29,510 nucleotides of DNA from Paulinella micropora (Eukaryota > Cercozoa > Imbricatea > Euglyphida). Position numbers and translations under genes: made by a program. This document shows, in pieces, positions 28,491 to 29,510 of the stretch. Positions within the stretch are counted from its first letter, which is position 1. The number at the start of each line of letters is the position of its first letter. Where the stretch lies: positions 528,272-557,781 of the forward strand of contig BJOX01000151.1 in the NCBI GenBank assembly GCA_009731375.1, in the 5' to 3' direction. Below the pieces are notes generated by a model. The model ran no database searches and was not told the DNA's origin. It saw only the letters and a program-made list of their open reading frames with translations.

Positions 28491-28525
28491 CTGGTGAGGG
28501 TGAGGCTGCTTTGGGGCTGTCCGGG
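28491..28525 (-). CDS. WASP-family-like protein, 35-nt Pro/Ser exon
   Basis: Between TACATAG and GTGCTATC on minus. One base, PDSPKAASPSP, one base (phase 2 to 1). It fits the 61-nt exon before it and the 57-nt exon after it. Confidence 0.5.
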
Positions 28526-28528
28526 CTA

Positions 28529-28542
28529 TGTATGTATGTATG

Positions 28543-28573
<31 letters not shown>

Positions 28574-28789
28574 TGTATGTATGTATGTAATGTATGTATG
28601 TATGTCATGTATGATGTATGTATGTATGTCTTTGGTGCTGTCCGTTGCTATCATCCAGGCCTGCACTACAAAAATGCATGCATGCATGCATATGTATGTA
28701 TGTATGTATGTATGTATGTCTGTTTTCCCGCGCTGTCGTCCATGCATGTATGTAAGTACATTTGTCTTTGCGTCATGTATGTATGTACA
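28529..28789. repeat. (TATG)n microsatellites with two short unique pieces
   Basis: TATG repeats at 28529-28629 and 28680-28718. Unique pieces at 28630-28676 and 28719-28740 are not assigned. Confidence 0.8.
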
Positions 28790-28815
28790 TATCTACCTAG
28801 GTGTAGTTCGCTGGG

Positions 28816-28846
<31 letters not shown>

Positions 28847-28959
28847 TTGTCTGTGCGTGATGTAGTTTGCCGGGACTGCGTGTGTGTGTGTGTGTGTGTG
28901 TGTCTGTGCGTAGTAGGTATATATCTACCTGGGTGTGGTTTGCTGGGACTGTGTATGTA

Positions 28960-28998
<39 letters not shown>

Positions 28999-29058
28999 GT
29001 GTGTGTTTGTCTGTGCGTGATGTAGTATGTTTTATCTACCTAGGTGTGGTTTGCCGGG

Positions 29059-29089
<31 letters not shown>

Positions 29090-29110
29090 CTGTGCGTGGT
29101 AGGTACATAT
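28790..29110 (-). repeat. Four copies of a 20-nt exon-end unit in (GT)n
   Basis: Units near 28798, 28863, 28930 and 29039 read on minus SRQTTPR or SQRTTPR; three of the four are followed by GTAGATA, the one at 28863 by GTGTAGT-type sequence, not a clear donor. They copy the end of the 61-nt exon (AQQTTP) and its intron start, separated by GT repeats. Confidence 0.65.
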
Positions 29111-29114
29111 CTAC

Positions 29115-29175
29115 CTGGGTGTAGTTTGCTGGGCAGGCTCCGTTGGCTGTTCAAACTTGTGAGAGGCATGTGACA
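29115..29175 (-). CDS. WASP-family-like protein, 61-nt exon
   Basis: Between CACTTAG and GTAGATATG on minus. Two bases, SHASHKFEQPTEPAQQTTP, two bases (phase 1 to 2). A copy at 29362-29398 reads SPAPHESEQPK, so the protein frame is conserved. No known domain. The N-terminal part of the gene lies right of the window. Confidence 0.5.
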
Positions 29176-29199
29176 CTAAGTGAACATATATGTGATTAT

Positions 29200-29252
29200 T
29201 ATATATTATACATATATATATATATATATGTATGTATGTATATATATATACA

Positions 29253-29340
<88 letters not shown>

Positions 29341-29361
29341 AGTGTGTGTGTGTGTGTGTGT
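29200..29361. repeat. (TA)n, (TATG)n and (GT)n microsatellites
   Basis: Simple repeats in the intron upstream of the 61-nt exon. Confidence 0.9.
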
Positions 29362-29398
29362 CCTTTGGTTGTTCAGACTCGTGAGGGGCAGGCGACAC
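29362..29398 (-). pseudogene. Copy of the 5' part of the 61-nt exon
   Basis: After TCACATAG on minus: SPAPHESEQPK, then CA repeat with no donor. Confidence 0.45.
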
Positions 29399-29418
29399 TA
29401 TGTGAAATATACGTGACA

Positions 29419-29452
29419 ATGATGATGATGATGATGATGATGATGATGCTGA

Positions 29453-29490
<38 letters not shown>

Positions 29491-29510
29491 TGTGTGTGTG
29501 TGTGTGTGTG
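29419..29510. repeat. (GAT)n then (GT)n microsatellites at the window edge
   Basis: GAT to about 29447, then GT to the end. Confidence 0.9.

Overview
The window is eukaryotic nuclear DNA from an unidentified protist. It has spliced genes, a Ty3/gypsy-type LTR retrotransposon, long microsatellites, and a WASP-family actin-nucleation gene, which exists only in eukaryotes. A secreted Cys-rich module of a kind frequent in algal and stramenopile proteins hints at a stramenopile-like host; the sequence alone does not name the organism. Runs of 10 N and one run of 252 N show this is a scaffold with gaps in repeats.

Layout. (1) 1-7500 is AT-rich and carries virus-like genes: a minus-strand fiber protein with phage-type repeats and a C-terminal S74 chaperone (67-4477, broken by two gaps and one frame break), then on plus a charged protein and a retroviral-type integrase. 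Integrase plus fiber suggests an integrated Polinton-like virus, virophage or similar element, but no capsid, ATPase or polymerase gene is in view. A small two-exon minus-strand gene (6074-6619) and a coiled-coil ORF (6964-7476) follow. (2) 7500-9800 is mostly non-coding, with a microsatellite and two exons of a secreted DPBB/expansin-like protein with a Cys-rich module. (3) 11390-21801 is a complete LTR retrotransposon: 214-bp LTRs differing at 3 positions, 4-bp target duplication GTCT, acidic/Gag-like ORFs, a CCCH and RGG Gag tail, protease, RT, RNase H and integrase. Its coding region is broken by about a dozen frame changes. A UGA-CUAG at the gag/pol border fits a known readthrough context. 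(4) 22480-29510 looks like simple-sequence repeats, but on the minus strand it hides short exons with AG/GT borders.

Main discovery. The last four minus-strand exons (25179 down to 23373) join in one continuous reading phase and spell a WH2 motif, a short amphipathic C-region helix and an acidic tail ending in Trp-Ala-Asp-stop. This is the VCA module of WASP-family Arp2/3 activators. Upstream exons are proline-rich, as expected for that family. The introns are almost pure microsatellite, and most exons have nearby partial copies that often keep splice sites and phase. The gene continues beyond the right edge of the window.
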